A stretch of 64,000 nt of DNA from an uncultured Lachnospiraceae bacterium (lineage in GTDB: Bacteria > Bacillota > Clostridia > Lachnospirales > Lachnospiraceae): contig CAJUAO010000003.1 of NCBI GenBank assembly GCA_910584685.1, positions 1-64,000 of the forward strand. The letters run 5' to 3'. Both the position numbers and the translations under genes were made by a program. A model generated the notes under the pieces. That model did no database searches. It worked only from the letters and a program-made list of their open reading frames with translations, and had not been told where the DNA came from. Each line of letters opens with the position of its first letter. The stretch's first letter is position 1. Of this stretch, positions 9,361 through 21,048 are shown one piece after another.

Positions 9361-9432
9361 TTATCAATTTTATGTTGATTATCGACTTTATGTTGATTTC
9401 CAACTGCACATTGATTTTCAGTTAATTTTCAA
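9361..9432. repeat. 18-bp imperfect tandem repeats upstream of the HD-GYP-like gene
   Basis: Units at 9361-9378 and 9379-9396 match at 16 of 18 positions (TTATCAATTTTATGTTGA against TTATCGACTTTATGTTGA). A third unit at 9397-9414 matches the second at about 11 positions and a fourth is weaker. They lie 25-96 bp before the GTG start, in the probable 5' untranslated region. Confidence 0.7.
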
Positions 9433-9590
9433 CTGTATGCTGCCTACACCCTTTTGCTTATTTTTTGATTTTTCCCCATAAATAGTCATTATGTTTAATA
9501 ATATAACATAAGTTATCTGAAAAGTCTATACTAAGATTTTAAATTAATCAGTGCTTTAATCTGCTATTGTGTTAAACTAATGTTCAGCAC

Positions 9591-9625
9591 CAAAAGGGAG
9601 CATAGAATATTTATCCCATGCTCCC
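9591..9625 (-). terminator. Intrinsic terminator of rpoBC
   Basis: GGGAGCAT at 9618-9625 pairs with ATGCTCCC at 9596-9603 on the minus strand, followed by TTTTGG, 13 bp beyond the rpoC stop codon. Confidence 0.85.
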
Positions 9626-9637
9626 TCCTATATTGTT

Positions 9638-12600
9638 TTACTCTTCTTCAGAAACAGCTATCATTTCGCTTTCTTTAGCTGCTGCAGATGCTTCTTCTGC
9701 ATTAGCGTCCTCAGATACATCTGCTTCTTCCGTATTTTCCGCTTCTGTATCCTCCGTTGCTTCTGCTGCTTCTAACGTTTCTTCCTCTGATGTATTTTCT
9801 TCTTCAGAAACCTTTATTTCTTCCTTTTCCGTATCAAGCATAACCGAACGGTATCTTTTCATTCCCGTACCTGCCGGTATTAACTTACCGATAATTACGT
9901 TTTCCTTAAGTCCGATAAGAGGGTCTACCTTTCCGTTTATAGCTGCCTCCGTAAGCACCTTTGTAGTCTCCTGGAAGGATGCTGCTGAGAAGAATGAGCT
10001 TGTGGCAAGGGAAGCCTTTGTTATACCAAGCATTACCTGCTTGCCTGTGGCAGGAGTCTTTCCTTCTGACATAAGCTTTTCATTTATCTCATTGAAATCA
10101 AGGACATCTACGCTTGTTCCCGGCAGGAAATCAGAATCTCCTGACTCGTCAATCTTTATCTTCTTAAGCATCTGACGGACAATAACCTCAATATGCTTAT
10201 CGTTGATGTCAACACCCTGTAAACGGTAAACACGCTGTACCTCCTGAATCATGTAATCCTGTACTGCGCGCACTCCCTTAATCTTAAGAATATCGTGAGG
10301 ATTTACCGAGCCCTCCGTAAGCTCGTCGCCTGCCTCTATCATAACATTATCCTGAATTTTAATTCTTGAGCCGTAAGGTATAAGGTATGCCTTCTGATTT
10401 CCGGTTTCTGTATCAGTTATAATAATCTCGCGCTTTTTCTTTGTATCCTTAATCTCTGCCATGCCTCCGAACTCGGCAATAATAGCAAGTCCCTTCGGCT
10501 TTCTTGCCTCGAAAAGCTCCTCTACTCTAGGAAGACCCTGCGTAATATCATCACCGGCAACGCCTCCTGTATGGAAGGTTCTCATGGTAAGCTGGGTACC
10601 CGGCTCGCCTATAGACTGGGCAGCTATAATACCTACAGCCTCGCCTATCTGTACTGCCTGACCTGTAGCCATGTTTGCTCCATAGCACTTTGAGCATACG
10701 CCAATATGTGATTTACATGAAAGAATAGTCCTTATCTTAACAGACTTCTTTCCTGCCTTTATAACATTTGCGGCCCGCTTTGGAGTAATCATATGATTTG
10801 CCTTTACAATTACATTTCCGTCGTCGTCGGAAATAGTTTCCGCCGCATATCTTCCCGTAATTCTCTCCTCAAGGCTCTCGATAACCTCTGCGCCATCCAT
10901 AAATGCCTTTATTTCCATATATGGAATTTCCTTACCCTCGCAGCAGTCGATTTCCCTTATTACCAAATCCTGTGATACATCTACAAGTCTTCTTGTAAGG
11001 TATCCTGAATCGGCTGTACGAAGAGCCGTATCTGAAAGTCCTTTTCTGGCTCCATGGGCTGAAATAAAGTACTCCAAAACGTCAAGTCCCTCTCGGAAAT
11101 TTGACTTAATAGGAAGCTCTATAGTCTTACCTGTAGTATCTGCCATCAGACCACGCATTCCCGCAAGCTGCTTAATCTGCTTATCAGAGCCACGGGCGCC
11201 TGAATCAGCCATCATAAATATATTGTTATACTTGTCAAGCCCCCCAAGCAGAGCCTTTGTAATCTGATTGTCGGCATCCTGCCATGTGGTTATTACTTCC
11301 TTATATCTCTCGTCGTCCGTGATAAATCCGCGTCGGTAATTTCTTGTAATCTTTTCTACTGTCTTTTCCGCATCGGCAAGTATATCCTTCTTTGATTCAG
11401 GCACCGTCATGTCCGAAATAGAAACAGTCATTGCCGCCCTTGTTGAATACTTATAGCCGATAGCCTTTATGTCGTCAAGAACCTCTGCCGTTCTTGTAGC
11501 TCCGTGGGTATTGATAACCTTTTCAAGAATTGGCTTAAGCTGCTTCTTTCCTACATGATAGTCTACCTCCAGCTTAAGTAAATCCTCCTCTGTATTTCTC
11601 TCCGTAAGACCTAAATCCTGAGGAAGAATTTCGTTAAACAAAAATCTTCCAAGCGTTGAACTTATGGTGCCATTGATAACCCTGCCGTCGCTAAGCTCCT
11701 TTGATACCCTTACGGATATCCTTGAATGAAGAGTTATTGCTCCGTTTTCATATGCAAGTATTGCCTCATTCACACTCTTAAACAGCTTTCCTTCACCCTT
11801 TGCTCCCGGTCTTTCCTGCGTAAGGTAATATATACCAAGCACCATATCCTGGGAAGGTACTGCAACAGGACCGCCGTCTGACGGCTTAAGAAGATTATTT
11901 GGGGAGAGCAGTAAAAATCTGCACTCTGCCTGTGCCTCAACTGAAAGAGGAAGATGCACAGCCATCTGGTCTCCGTCGAAATCCGCGTTAAACGCTGTAC
12001 ATACAAGAGGATGGAGCTTTATAGCCTTACCCTCTACAAGTATTGGCTCAAACGCCTGTATTCCAAGCCTATGAAGTGTCGGAGCACGGTTAAGCATAAC
12101 AGGATGCTCCTTTATTACCTCCTCAAGCACATCCCAGACTTCTGTCTCCAGTCTTTCAACCATTTTCTTTGCAGACTTTATGTTGTGGGCTATTCCTCTT
12201 GAGGCAAGCTCCTTCATAACAAAAGGCTTGAAAAGCTCTATTGCCATCTCCTTTGGAAGACCGCACTGGTAAATCTTAAGCTCAGGGCCTACTACAATAA
12301 CTGAACGGCCTGAATAGTCAACTCTCTTTCCAAGTAAGTTCTGACGGAAACGTCCCTGCTTACCCTTTAACATATCTGAAAGAGACTTTAGCGCTCTGTT
12401 GCCCGGTCCTGTAACAGGACGTCCCCGTCTGCCGTTGTCAATAAGAGCATCTACCGCCTCCTGAAGCATTCTCTTTTCATTGCGGACAATAATCTCCGGC
12501 GCCCCAAGGTCTAAAAGCCTCTGGAGACGATTATTTCTGTTTATTATTCTTCTGTATAAATCATTTAAGTCTGAGGTAGCAAAACGGCCTCCGTCAAGCT

Positions 12601-13405
12601 GCACCATAGGGCGCAAATCCGGCGGAATAACAGGCACTACCGTAAGTATCATCCACTCAGGCCTGTTTCCTGACGCCCTGAACGCCTCTACCACCTCAAG
12701 CCTCTTTATAATTCTTGCTCTCTTTTGTCCTGTGGCATCCTCAAGTGATGACTTTAATTCCTCTGAATCCTTGTCAAGGTCTATAGCCGTCAAAAGCTCC
12801 AATATAGATTCTGCGCCCATGCCTACCCTGAAAGAGTTTCCATACTTTTCATAGGCCTCTCTGTATTCCTTCTCAGAAAGCACCTGCTTATATACAAGCT
12901 CCGTATCTCCTGAATCAAGAACTACATAAGATGCAAAATAAAGCACCTTTTCAAGATTTCTCGGGGACATGTCAAGAATAAGTCCCATACGGCTTGGTAT
13001 ACCCTTGAAATACCATATATGGGATACGGGAGCAGCAAGCTCTATACGTCCCATACGCTCGCGGCGCACGCTTGCCTTTGTTACCTCAACGCCGCAACGG
13101 TCACAGATAACGCCCTTGTACCTGAGCTTCTTATATTTTCCGCAGTGACACTCCCAGTCCTTGCTTGGACCAAATATTTTTTCACAGTACAGACCGTCTC
13201 TTTCAGGCTTAAGAGTTCTGTAGTTTATTGTTTCAGGCTTAGTAACCACGCCTTCCATGTTCCACTTTTCCCAAGCGTCACTGTTCTTATCCTCCGGCTC
13301 CGGTGTTCTATGAGCCCATTCCCTGATTTTTTCAGGTGAAGCCAAACCTATTTTTATCTTGTCAAATGACATTGGCTGATAAGTTGTATTATTATTTTCC
13401 GGCAT
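9638..13405 (-). CDS. rpoC: DNA-directed RNA polymerase subunit beta'
   Basis: 1255 residues, full length for a Firmicutes beta' subunit. The N-terminal zinc site (CHCGKYKKL...CDRCGV), the catalytic NADFDGDQM magnesium loop, and the later zinc ribbon ([13 protein letters not shown]) are all present. It forms the clamp and half of the active centre of RNA polymerase. GGGAG precedes the ATG, 20 bp after the rpoB stop, so the two are co-transcribed. The last 60 residues are a strongly acidic Glu/Ala/Thr-rich tail ending MIAVSEEE, beyond the conserved core; its role is unknown. Confidence 0.99.
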   Translation of the reverse strand: MPENNNTTYQPMSFDKIKIGLASPEKIREWAHRTPEPEDKNSDAWEKWNMEGVVTKPETINYRTLKPERDGLYCEKIFGPSKDWECHCGKYKKLRYKGVICDRCGVEVTKASVRRERMGRIELAAPVSHIWYFKGIPSRMGLILDMSPRNLEKVLYFASYVVLDSGDTELVYKQVLSEKEYREAYEKYGNSFRVGMGAESILELLTAIDLDKDSEELKSSLEDATGQKRARIIKRLEVVEAFRASGNRPEWMILTVVPVIPPDLRPMVQLDGGRFATSDLNDLYRRIINRNNRLQRLLDLGAPEIIVRNEKRMLQEAVDALIDNGRRGRPVTGPGNRALKSLSDMLKGKQGRFRQNLLGKRVDYSGRSVIVVGPELKIYQCGLPKEMAIELFKPFVMKELASRGIAHNIKSAKKMVERLETEVWDVLEEVIKEHPVMLNRAPTLHRLGIQAFEPILVEGKAIKLHPLVCTAFNADFDGDQMAVHLPLSVEAQAECRFLLLSPNNLLKPSDGGPVAVPSQDMVLGIYYLTQERPGAKGEGKLFKSVNEAILAYENGAITLHSRISVRVSKELSDGRVINGTISSTLGRFLFNEILPQDLGLTERNTEEDLLKLEVDYHVGKKQLKPILEKVINTHGATRTAEVLDDIKAIGYKYSTRAAMTVSISDMTVPESKKDILADAEKTVEKITRNYRRGFITDDERYKEVITTWQDADNQITKALLGGLDKYNNIFMMADSGARGSDKQIKQLAGMRGLMADTTGKTIELPIKSNFREGLDVLEYFISAHGARKGLSDTALRTADSGYLTRRLVDVSQDLVIREIDCCEGKEIPYMEIKAFMDGAEVIESLEERITGRYAAETISDDDGNVIVKANHMITPKRAANVIKAGKKSVKIRTILSCKSHIGVCSKCYGANMATGQAVQIGEAVGIIAAQSIGEPGTQLTMRTFHTGGVAGDDITQGLPRVEELFEARKPKGLAIIAEFGGMAEIKDTKKKREIIITDTETGNQKAYLIPYGSRIKIQDNVMIEAGDELTEGSVNPHDILKIKGVRAVQDYMIQEVQRVYRLQGVDINDKHIEVIVRQMLKKIKIDESGDSDFLPGTSVDVLDFNEINEKLMSEGKTPATGKQVMLGITKASLATSSFFSAASFQETTKVLTEAAINGKVDPLIGLKENVIIGKLIPAGTGMKRYRSVMLDTEKEEIKVSEEENTSEEETLEAAEATEDTEAENTEEADVSEDANAEEASAAAKESEMIAVSEEE

Positions 13406-13425
13406 TTTTTTGGTACTCCCTTCTA

Positions 13426-16400
13426 CTATTCTTCTGAATCTGCGTCATCATAGCCATCATATGAAGCGTCTGCATCCTCGTCTTCCTCATAGTCGGCTTC
13501 CTCTACAGACACAAATTCTTCTCCCTCTATAACCTGCTGTGAAAATCCCTGTGAGCCAAGGTTTTCATCCTTCCGGCCATAGTCGTCACCCGACATAATT
13601 GAATGCCAGTCTGAATCTGTCGTATCAATGTTCTCCTTCATCTCTACCTCAGTATCATCCTCTCTGAGCACCTTTACATCAAGGGCCAGTGACTGAAGCT
13701 CCTTAAGAAGCACCTTAAAGGACTCAGGTATTCCAGGCTCCGGTATGTTTTCACCCTTAATGATAGCCTCGTACGTCTTAACACGTCCTACAACGTCATC
13801 TGACTTAACCGTCAAAATCTCCTGAAGTGTGTATGCGGCGCCATAAGCCTCAAGGGCCCAAACCTCCATCTCTCCGAATCTCTGTCCTCCGAACTGTGCC
13901 TTACCACCGAGAGGCTGCTGTGTAACAAGTGCATAAGGGCCTGTTGAACGGGCATGAATCTTATCATCAACAAGGTGATGGAGCTTAAGGTAATGCATGT
14001 GTCCTATTGTAACAGGACTGTCAAAATACTCTCCTGTCCTTCCGTCACGAAGCCTTACCTTTCCGTCTCTTGAGATAGGAACGCCCTTCCAAAGCTCTCT
14101 GTGCTCCAGATGGCTTCCAAGGTACTCCATAATCTCAGGCTCAACCGTGTCCTTATATTTTTCTTCAAATTCCTCCCACTCTGTATTGACATAATCATTT
14201 GCCATATCAAGAGTGTCCATAATATCATTCTCATTTGCGCCGTCAAATACAGGAGTTGAAATATTAAAGCCAAGGGCCTTTGCCGCAAGACTTAAATGAA
14301 TTTCAAGTACCTGTCCTATATTCATACGTGAAGGCACGCCAAGGGGATTAAGCACAATGTCAAGAGGACGTCCGTTTGGAAGGAACGGCATATCCTCAAC
14401 AGGCAGCACTCTTGAAACAACACCCTTGTTTCCGTGACGGCCTGCCATCTTGTCTCCTACGGAAATTTTTCTCTTTTGGGCAATGTAAATACGAACTGAT
14501 TCGTTTACGCCCGGTGACAGCTCATCTCCGTTTTCTCTTGTAAATACCTTGGCATCCACTACAATACCATATTCTCCGTGAGGCACCTTAAGTGATGTAT
14601 CTCTTACCTCTCTTGCCTTCTCTCCGAAAATAGCTCTAAGAAGTCTTTCCTCGGCAGTAAGCTCAGTCTCGCCCTTTGGAGTAACCTTACCTACAAGAAT
14701 ATCTCCTGCGCGAACCTCGGCGCCTATACGAATGATGCCTCTCTCATCCAAATCCTTAAGGGCATCATCACCTACGCCCGGAACATCTCTTGTGATTTCC
14801 TCAGGTCCAAGCTTTGTGTCCCTTGCCTCTGTCTCGTATTCCTCTATATGAATAGACGTATATACGTCATCCTGAACAAGCCTTTCACTTAACAGAACTG
14901 CGTCCTCGTAATTATAGCCTTCCCATGTCATAAAGCCTATGAGTGGATTCTTGCCAAGTGCAATTTCTCCCTGTGATGTTGACGCGCCGTCAGCAATAAC
15001 CTGACCTGCATCCACATGCTCTCCCTTTACCACAATAGGTCTCTGATTATAGCAGTTAGACTGGTTGCTTCTCGCAAACTTAATAAGCTTATATGTTTCC
15101 TTTGTACCGTCGTCATCATATTTGATAATGACCTTTGTAGACTCTGAACGCTCTACCACGCCTGCTCTCTTTGCAACCACACAGACTCCCGAATCTATAG
15201 CCGCCTTTGTCTCAATACCTGTGCCGACTACAGGAGCCTCCGTTGTAAGCAGGGGAACTGCCTGACGCTGCATGTTGGAGCCCATAAGAGCTCTGTTTGC
15301 GTCGTCATTCTCAAGGAATGGAATCATGGATGTTGCCACAGAAAATACCATCTTCGGCGACACATCCATAAGGTCAATTTTTTTCTTTTCAAACTGAGAG
15401 GTTTCCTCTCTGAAACGTCCTGAAACGTTGTTATTTACAAAATATCCGTTTTCATCTAACGGCTCGTTAGCCTGCGCTACCACATAGTTGTCTTCCTCGT
15501 CAGCCGTAAGATAAATTACCTCATCCGTTACCCTTGGATTTGAAGGCTCTGACTTATCTACCTTTCTGTAAGGAGCCTCAACAAATCCGTACTCATTTAT
15601 TCTTGCGTATGTGGCAAGAGAGTTAATAAGACCGATGTTAGGTCCTTCAGGCGTCTCTATAGGGCACATACGTCCATAATGTGAGTAATGAACATCTCTA
15701 ACCTCAAATCCGGCCCTGTCTCTTGAAAGACCGCCCGGGCCAAGAGCTGACAGACGTCTCTTATGGGTAAGCTCGCCTAACGGATTGTTCTGGTCCATAA
15801 ACTGAGATAGCTGTGAGCTTCCAAAAAACTCCTTAACAGCCGCAGTTACAGGCTTAATATTTATAAGGGACTGAGGCGATACCCCTTCAAGGTCCTGAGT
15901 GGTCATTCTTTCCCTCACCACTCTTTCCATTCTTGAAAGGCCTATTCTGTACTGATTCTGTAATAATTCACCTACTGCACGTATTCTTCTGTTTCCTAAA
16001 TGGTCAATATCATCAGCATTTCCTATACCGTACTCAAGATTCATACAGTAATTAATTGACGCCATAATATCTTCCTTTGTAATGTGCTTTGGCACAAGCT
16101 CATTTATATTTTTCTTTATCGCAAGCTTTATATCCTCCTCTGTTTCATTCTCCGAAAGAATTTCAGCAAGCAGCGGATAAAATACAAGCTCGTGAACGCC
16201 AAGCTCTGATGCGTCAAAGCTTACCCATTCCTTAATGTCTACCATCATGTTTGAGAGAACCTTTTCATTCTTCTCCTCTGTGGCAATCCATACAAAAGGA
16301 ACGGCTGCGTTCTGAATCTTATCTGCAAGCTCCTTTGTAACCGTATCTCCTGCTTCGGCAATAATCTCTCCTGTAGACGGGTCTGCTACCGCCTCTGCAA

Positions 16401-17280
16401 GCGTATGATTTTTTATACGGTTTCTAAATGCAAGCTTTTTATTAAACTTATAACGTCCCACCTTTGCCAAATCATATCTTCTCACGTCAAAAAACATGGC
16501 GGAAACAAGGCTTTCCGCGCTTTCAACGCTCAAAGGCTCACCGGGACGAATCTTTTTATATAACTCTAATAAACCATCCTGATAATTGTCAGAGGTATCC
16601 TTTTCAAAGCTTGCAATGAGCTTTGCCTCCTCTCCGAACAACTCTGTAATCTCAGCATTAGTTCCTATACCCAGGGCTCTAATCAATACTGTAACAGGTA
16701 CTTTTCTTGTCCTGTCAACACGCACATAAAAAATGTCATTTGAATCTGTCTCGTACTCAAGCCATGCTCCTCTGTTTGGAATAACAGTAGAGGAATAAAG
16801 CTTCTTGCCAATCTTATCATGGGCAATTCCGTAATAAATACCCGGTGAACGCACTAACTGGCTAACGATAACTCTCTCTGCGCCGTTTATAACAAATGTG
16901 CCTGTGGCAGTCATCAATGGCAAGTCGCCCATAAAAATCTCATGCTCAGTGATTTCGCCTGTCTCTTTATTATGAAGTCTAACCTTGACCTTAAGAGGAG
17001 CAGCGTAAGTCGCATCTCTTTCCTTACATTCCTCGATAGAATACTTTACATCATCCTCACAGAGCTGGAAATCAACAAATTCCAAGCTTAAGTGATTGCT
17101 GTAATCCTCTATCGGAGAAATATCGTCAAAAACCTCCTTCAGCCCTTCATCTAAAAACCACTTATAAGAATCCTTTTGAATTTCAATAAGGTTTGGCATA
17201 TCAAGAACTTCTTTTCTTCTCGAATAGCTCATTCTTACAGTTTTTCCTGTTCTTACGGGACGTATCCTGTTTTTCTCCAT
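13426..17280 (-). CDS. rpoB: DNA-directed RNA polymerase subunit beta
   Basis: About 1284 residues covering the complete beta subunit: lobes, the rifampicin region ([14 protein letters not shown]...[13 protein letters not shown]) with Asp, His, Arg and Ser at the usual resistance positions, and the flap and C-terminal clamp. I prefer the ATG at 17280 (MEKNRIRP) because AGGGGTG sits 9 nt upstream and Clostridia homologues begin there; a GTG at 17292 is in frame. The C-terminus has an acidic tail ([11 protein letters not shown] and following). Unlike the usual arrangement, it does not follow rplL but has its own promoter and a 140-nt leader. Confidence 0.99.
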   Translation of the reverse strand: MEKNRIRPVRTGKTVRMSYSRRKEVLDMPNLIEIQKDSYKWFLDEGLKEVFDDISPIEDYSNHLSLEFVDFQLCEDDVKYSIEECKERDATYAAPLKVKVRLHNKETGEITEHEIFMGDLPLMTATGTFVINGAERVIVSQLVRSPGIYYGIAHDKIGKKLYSSTVIPNRGAWLEYETDSNDIFYVRVDRTRKVPVTVLIRALGIGTNAEITELFGEEAKLIASFEKDTSDNYQDGLLELYKKIRPGEPLSVESAESLVSAMFFDVRRYDLAKVGRYKFNKKLAFRNRIKNHTLAEAVADPSTGEIIAEAGDTVTKELADKIQNAAVPFVWIATEEKNEKVLSNMMVDIKEWVSFDASELGVHELVFYPLLAEILSENETEEDIKLAIKKNINELVPKHITKEDIMASINYCMNLEYGIGNADDIDHLGNRRIRAVGELLQNQYRIGLSRMERVVRERMTTQDLEGVSPQSLINIKPVTAAVKEFFGSSQLSQFMDQNNPLGELTHKRRLSALGPGGLSRDRAGFEVRDVHYSHYGRMCPIETPEGPNIGLINSLATYARINEYGFVEAPYRKVDKSEPSNPRVTDEVIYLTADEEDNYVVAQANEPLDENGYFVNNNVSGRFREETSQFEKKKIDLMDVSPKMVFSVATSMIPFLENDDANRALMGSNMQRQAVPLLTTEAPVVGTGIETKAAIDSGVCVVAKRAGVVERSESTKVIIKYDDDGTKETYKLIKFARSNQSNCYNQRPIVVKGEHVDAGQVIADGASTSQGEIALGKNPLIGFMTWEGYNYEDAVLLSERLVQDDVYTSIHIEEYETEARDTKLGPEEITRDVPGVGDDALKDLDERGIIRIGAEVRAGDILVGKVTPKGETELTAEERLLRAIFGEKAREVRDTSLKVPHGEYGIVVDAKVFTRENGDELSPGVNESVRIYIAQKRKISVGDKMAGRHGNKGVVSRVLPVEDMPFLPNGRPLDIVLNPLGVPSRMNIGQVLEIHLSLAAKALGFNISTPVFDGANENDIMDTLDMANDYVNTEWEEFEEKYKDTVEPEIMEYLGSHLEHRELWKGVPISRDGKVRLRDGRTGEYFDSPVTIGHMHYLKLHHLVDDKIHARSTGPYALVTQQPLGGKAQFGGQRFGEMEVWALEAYGAAYTLQEILTVKSDDVVGRVKTYEAIIKGENIPEPGIPESFKVLLKELQSLALDVKVLREDDTEVEMKENIDTTDSDWHSIMSGDDYGRKDENLGSQGFSQQVIEGEEFVSVEEADYEEDEDADASYDGYDDADSEE

Positions 17281-17387
17281 TTGACCTTTCACCCCTGTTC
17301 CTATATTCTTATACCCTGCACTTATGACTAATAAATACGGGTTAAGTGACTTAGTTTGCTCCTATACCTGACCAATACAATGGGTAA

Positions 17388-17403
17388 TGCCTATAAATAG
17401 GCA
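17388..17403 (-). other. Hairpin in the rpoB leader
   Basis: TGCCTA-TTTA-TAGGCA forms a perfect 6-bp stem about 35 nt after the predicted start of the rpoBC transcript. A further CACTA...TAGTG hairpin lies just upstream, at about 17413-17433. The leader is about 140 nt and may regulate polymerase synthesis, but no known RNA family was recognised. Confidence 0.5.
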
Positions 17404-17438
17404 TAAATATCCCACTACGCCACAATAGTGCATTTTTT

Positions 17439-17467
17439 ATAGTAGCACTCTTGAAAGGGGTTGTCAA
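17439..17467 (-). promoter_or_regulatory. rpoBC promoter
   Basis: TTGACA (17462-17467), 17-bp spacer, TACTAT (17439-17444). It shows that rpoBC is transcribed independently of rplJL in this genome. Confidence 0.8.
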
Positions 17468-17468
17468 C

Positions 17469-19550
17469 TTATTTTTTGAAATTTTTGGGTATTTTTTGGA
17501 TAAATGCCATTCCAATAATAAAAATCACTGCTTCCTGTATAATAAAATCCTGATTAAACATGTTTCTCCTCTGCCACATAACATTCACGGATATTGCCCC
17601 TGCAGCCGAAATATATTTAAAGAAATCAATACCTATGTAATACATACATGACGGAAGCAGCACCGCAGCTATATTAACCGCAATGCTTATCACATTGTTT
17701 TTAGCCCTTGAGGATATATACATAACAACTGCCGCTGCAAAAAATGTATTAATAAAACGCAGCAAAGAGAATATAATAAGAAACATCCCTATGGAAATAT
17801 CCGGTATGCCTTCCCTGAAATAGCTTAAGCTTTTAACCGATAAATTAAAATTGCCCAGGCCATATTCTTCATTTACCTTAATACATCTAAGTACAAACAG
17901 TATTGCAACTGCTATTGCCGTGAAAATTGCTGCTATTGAATATTTTACCACTATACTTTTTCCTCTGCCGTTAACACACGACCTTATACATGCTGTCATT
18001 TCACATTGATTATCATATGACTGAAAGCCTGATACCGTTAAAATCATAAATACAAGTACAATAAATGCATCCGTATTTGAGTCTGTCTTTCCTCCGCCTC
18101 CTATAAGCATATCATAGCCTGTATTGTTTACAAATCCCACATTATATCCGGCTCCCTTTAACTTATACATTTCCACTGCGTCCTGATATATTGTCTCAGT
18201 CATTGATTTTGCTTTCTCGATATTTTTTATTTTCTCAAATATAGTTCTTATTTCACTGTCGTCATTAGAGGTTTCTGATTTATTTTGCAGTTCAATCAGT
18301 TTCCCCTCCCATGCTGCTATTTCGTTCTTAAGATAATTTATCTTTTCTTCGCTTACATCTCCTGACAGGTTTTCCATATATTGATTATATATAACCGTAC
18401 TGTAATCATACATTATTTCCTGCGGTCTTGTAATAATATATGCCACAACAATAAACAAAACAAATATAATCCAAATTTTTTGAGCTATAACATTCTTATA
18501 CAGCTCCTGCAAAAAAATTGAACTACTTCTCCGAAAAAGCTTTATTTCTCTATTGCTTCTTTTTACCGTAAACGGTCTTCTTCCTCCTAAACATATAGCA
18601 AGACCCAAAACAAAAAACAGTAATACTGCCAACACCATACATAAAAATGCGATTCTGTTTACCGCATATCCGATAATATTAAGATTCATGTATGTTCCCA
18701 GCATTTCCTGACTGTCCAATATTCCAAATATATTTATGTATTTGAGATTTTTCCATGTACTTCGTGTATCTATGAACGAATAGAAAAAATACTGTGTAAA
18801 TATAATGCTTCCAAATATCAAAAACGGCACAACATGTCCTGACATGTTTGATATAAGCAGCCATAGCATTGCACCTGCAAAGATAAGTACAAATATTTTT
18901 ATAAGAAGAACAAATAAAAAAGCTTCTCCCAAAGATATTTTTATTACAAGATTTTCAAAATTTTCATTTGACTGGGCTGCCCTTTTTAGGTCGCCTATGT
19001 CACCATATCTTATATATGCACATACAAAATTGCTTACATACATTAAAAGTGAAGCAATTATAACTCCAATGGCTAATGAACAAAGCTTGTATGCGGCAAG
19101 CTTTGTTCTGCCGTTTTCCGCAGAGTATACATAATTCCAAACGCCCTTTTTCCGCTCGTCATACATTGACATAATTATACTAATGGTAAAAATAATCATT
19201 GCATAATCCGTAAACTTAAACTCAATCACACGGTTGGCAGCCGTCTCGTCAACCTCCGACACTTCTATGGTGTCAACCACAGCAAAGTCCTTAAGCGTCT
19301 TCCTTATGTTTCTTCCTGAAAAACTGCATATATCAGAATATTCCTTTCCTCTTAAAAGCATATCTGCATTTTTCTTAACGGTTTCATACTTATTTGAATA
19401 TGCACTTATATACTCACTATGGGATGGTTTTACATCAAAAAAATTTTCACTTTCTGTTTCCCTGCAAAAAATAATTATATTCAATGCAAACATTAATATA
19501 AATGTAAAAACCACTTTTTTATTTAGCAGTATTCTCCTAATTTCATACAT
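17469..19550 (-). CDS. Two-unit ABC-2-like permease of the accessory island
   Basis: 693 residues forming two similar halves. Each opens with a helix close to a basic RRILLNKK- or LYKNVIAQK-type segment, has an extracytoplasmic loop, then four to five helices. The second loop (about 390-480) includes a coiled coil rich in Glu and Lys. The shape is that of ABC-2 family permeases joined end to end. No ATPase accompanies it; the nearest candidate partner is the one at 25692-26588. It follows the propeller lipoprotein by 18 bp, so the two are co-expressed from the LytTR-type promoter at 21651. Substrate unknown. Confidence 0.65.
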   Translation of the reverse strand: MYEIRRILLNKKVVFTFILMFALNIIIFCRETESENFFDVKPSHSEYISAYSNKYETVKKNADMLLRGKEYSDICSFSGRNIRKTLKDFAVVDTIEVSEVDETAANRVIEFKFTDYAMIIFTISIIMSMYDERKKGVWNYVYSAENGRTKLAAYKLCSLAIGVIIASLLMYVSNFVCAYIRYGDIGDLKRAAQSNENFENLVIKISLGEAFLFVLLIKIFVLIFAGAMLWLLISNMSGHVVPFLIFGSIIFTQYFFYSFIDTRSTWKNLKYINIFGILDSQEMLGTYMNLNIIGYAVNRIAFLCMVLAVLLFFVLGLAICLGGRRPFTVKRSNREIKLFRRSSSIFLQELYKNVIAQKIWIIFVLFIVVAYIITRPQEIMYDYSTVIYNQYMENLSGDVSEEKINYLKNEIAAWEGKLIELQNKSETSNDDSEIRTIFEKIKNIEKAKSMTETIYQDAVEMYKLKGAGYNVGFVNNTGYDMLIGGGGKTDSNTDAFIVLVFMILTVSGFQSYDNQCEMTACIRSCVNGRGKSIVVKYSIAAIFTAIAVAILFVLRCIKVNEEYGLGNFNLSVKSLSYFREGIPDISIGMFLIIFSLLRFINTFFAAAVVMYISSRAKNNVISIAVNIAAVLLPSCMYYIGIDFFKYISAAGAISVNVMWQRRNMFNQDFIIQEAVIFIIGMAFIQKIPKNFKK

Positions 19551-19568
19551 ATACTTCCCCTTTTATAA

Positions 19569-20933
19569 TTATAAATCAATCCTTGTAAAGGTATTATCCT
19601 CTTTATTCTTCTTTATGTCATCTGTGTCAAGTATATACAAGACTCCCTTTTCACTTTCTCCATAGCCTCCAGAATATTGTTCATCTGATAAACTATTCCA
19701 ATCATAGGATACAAATATATCCTTTCCTCCCATATTTATAACATCATTTGCCGGAAAATCAATCTCTGCCACGCATTCTCCTGATTTATTGTATACTGTA
19801 TACAGCTTATATGACTCATCATCAAAGCTTGTTACATACATATAATCCTCACAAGCACGGAAATCCGAACTTTTTTCATGACCTGATATTTGTGTATCTA
19901 TATACAGCTCTTCCTTTTCCAAATCTGATGACACTTTATAAATTTTTGTCTCTGTCCAATCCTTTTTATAATAAATATCCCCATCCCATACAACGAAGTT
20001 TTCCATTGCCACCACTCCTAAGTTTAATGCTTCACTTTTCAATGTTTCAGTATTAAAACGATATACTGCTCCCATGCCATATGAATCAGGTATCATATAA
20101 TATACATATGAGCCTGTTGCCTGAAGCCTCAAAAAACTAACTATAAGACCGTCTGTTCTTTCCATATTGGCTATACATTCCTTATCACTATTATTTTCTA
20201 TACTTATTCTATATAGAGAATTACTTCCGTTATTATAGAAAATATCCTTTTCGCCACCTGTCCCCACATCATATATGTAATACAAATATCCCCTATGCTG
20301 AATGTAAGCTATGGAATAAAACTCACTTCCATCCTCTGTAAGTGCTGTCGCTATATTTTTTACTTTTTCACGTTCCTGTGTTTCTATTGATACCTTATAT
20401 AAATTTATTTCTATTTTATCCCATGTATCCTCATTTGCAAAATACTCCTGTCTCATTATATATAAGCATCCCTTATAATAGAACATTCCAAGCACATCTT
20501 TAAAGCAACTGTTGCACTCATTTGTTGTATGGCTGCACTCAGGTTTATTGCAAAAGGGTTTAGTTGTTTTACTTTCTTTATCCAGCATTTTTATATATGC
20601 CTCATTAAAATATTTATTGTAAAAAAATATTGTGCTGTCTGTTTCTGCAATATCAAAATCACTGTATATGGATTTACTATAATAATTTTGAAAATCCGTA
20701 TCCATATTATATGTCTGGTCTGCCAAAGGAACCGAATAATTCTTGGGGTCTGTTATAGTCTCATATGGAGTAGGAATATCTTCGTGATTAAAAAAATCGT
20801 TGCCTGCCACTGATGCCAATGTTTCCTTCTGTTTATTTTCGTTATTCTCATTTCTATTATCATTACTGTTGCAGCCAAATAGCACACCTGCTAATATTAC
20901 TGAAATGCATAATACACTTATTAATTTTTTCAT
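19569..20933 (-). CDS. Propeller lipoprotein, DUF5050-like
   Basis: 454 residues. Signal peptide with the lipobox LFGC (Cys20 from the chosen ATG) places it on the outer face of the membrane. The start at 20933 follows GGAGG by a normal distance; the upstream in-frame codon at 20948 lacks one. The body repeats short YYIYD, VYYMI, IYYKK and YMYVT strands, as in beta-propeller DUF5050-type sensor domains. The FCNKPECSH-x5-C motif near residue 110 is characteristic of these clostridial lipoproteins and could bind metal. It sits between a small exported protein and a permease in one unit. It probably acts as an extracytoplasmic partner of the transporter (inference). Confidence 0.65.
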   Translation of the reverse strand: MKKLISVLCISVILAGVLFGCNSNDNRNENNENKQKETLASVAGNDFFNHEDIPTPYETITDPKNYSVPLADQTYNMDTDFQNYYSKSIYSDFDIAETDSTIFFYNKYFNEAYIKMLDKESKTTKPFCNKPECSHTTNECNSCFKDVLGMFYYKGCLYIMRQEYFANEDTWDKIEINLYKVSIETQEREKVKNIATALTEDGSEFYSIAYIQHRGYLYYIYDVGTGGEKDIFYNNGSNSLYRISIENNSDKECIANMERTDGLIVSFLRLQATGSYVYYMIPDSYGMGAVYRFNTETLKSEALNLGVVAMENFVVWDGDIYYKKDWTETKIYKVSSDLEKEELYIDTQISGHEKSSDFRACEDYMYVTSFDDESYKLYTVYNKSGECVAEIDFPANDVINMGGKDIFVSYDWNSLSDEQYSGGYGESEKGVLYILDTDDIKKNKEDNTFTRIDL

Positions 20934-20970
20934 GAAAATCCTCCTCATACAGAATTAACCAATATATTTA

Positions 20971-21018
20971 CAGGCTGGTATGCTGCTGCTTTCCGTCAGC
21001 TATCACCATACCAGCCTG
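20971..21018 (-). terminator. Intercistronic hairpin after small exported protein gene
   Basis: A perfect 12-bp stem CAGGCTGGTATG/CATACCAGCCTG lies between the exported-protein gene and the lipoprotein gene. No T-run follows on the minus strand, so partial termination or mRNA stabilisation is more likely than full termination. The same position is occupied by a similar hairpin at 28862-28910 in the other cassette. Confidence 0.65.
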
Positions 21019-21048
21019 CAAGGTATTATCTTTTGATAAAGCTTTTAA

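Noticed and set aside
9618..10175. Plus-strand 185-codon Ser/Ala-rich open frame opposite the rpoC end
   Set aside because: It mirrors the acidic Glu/Ala codons of the RpoC tail, has no ribosome binding site, and the minus-strand gene is certain.
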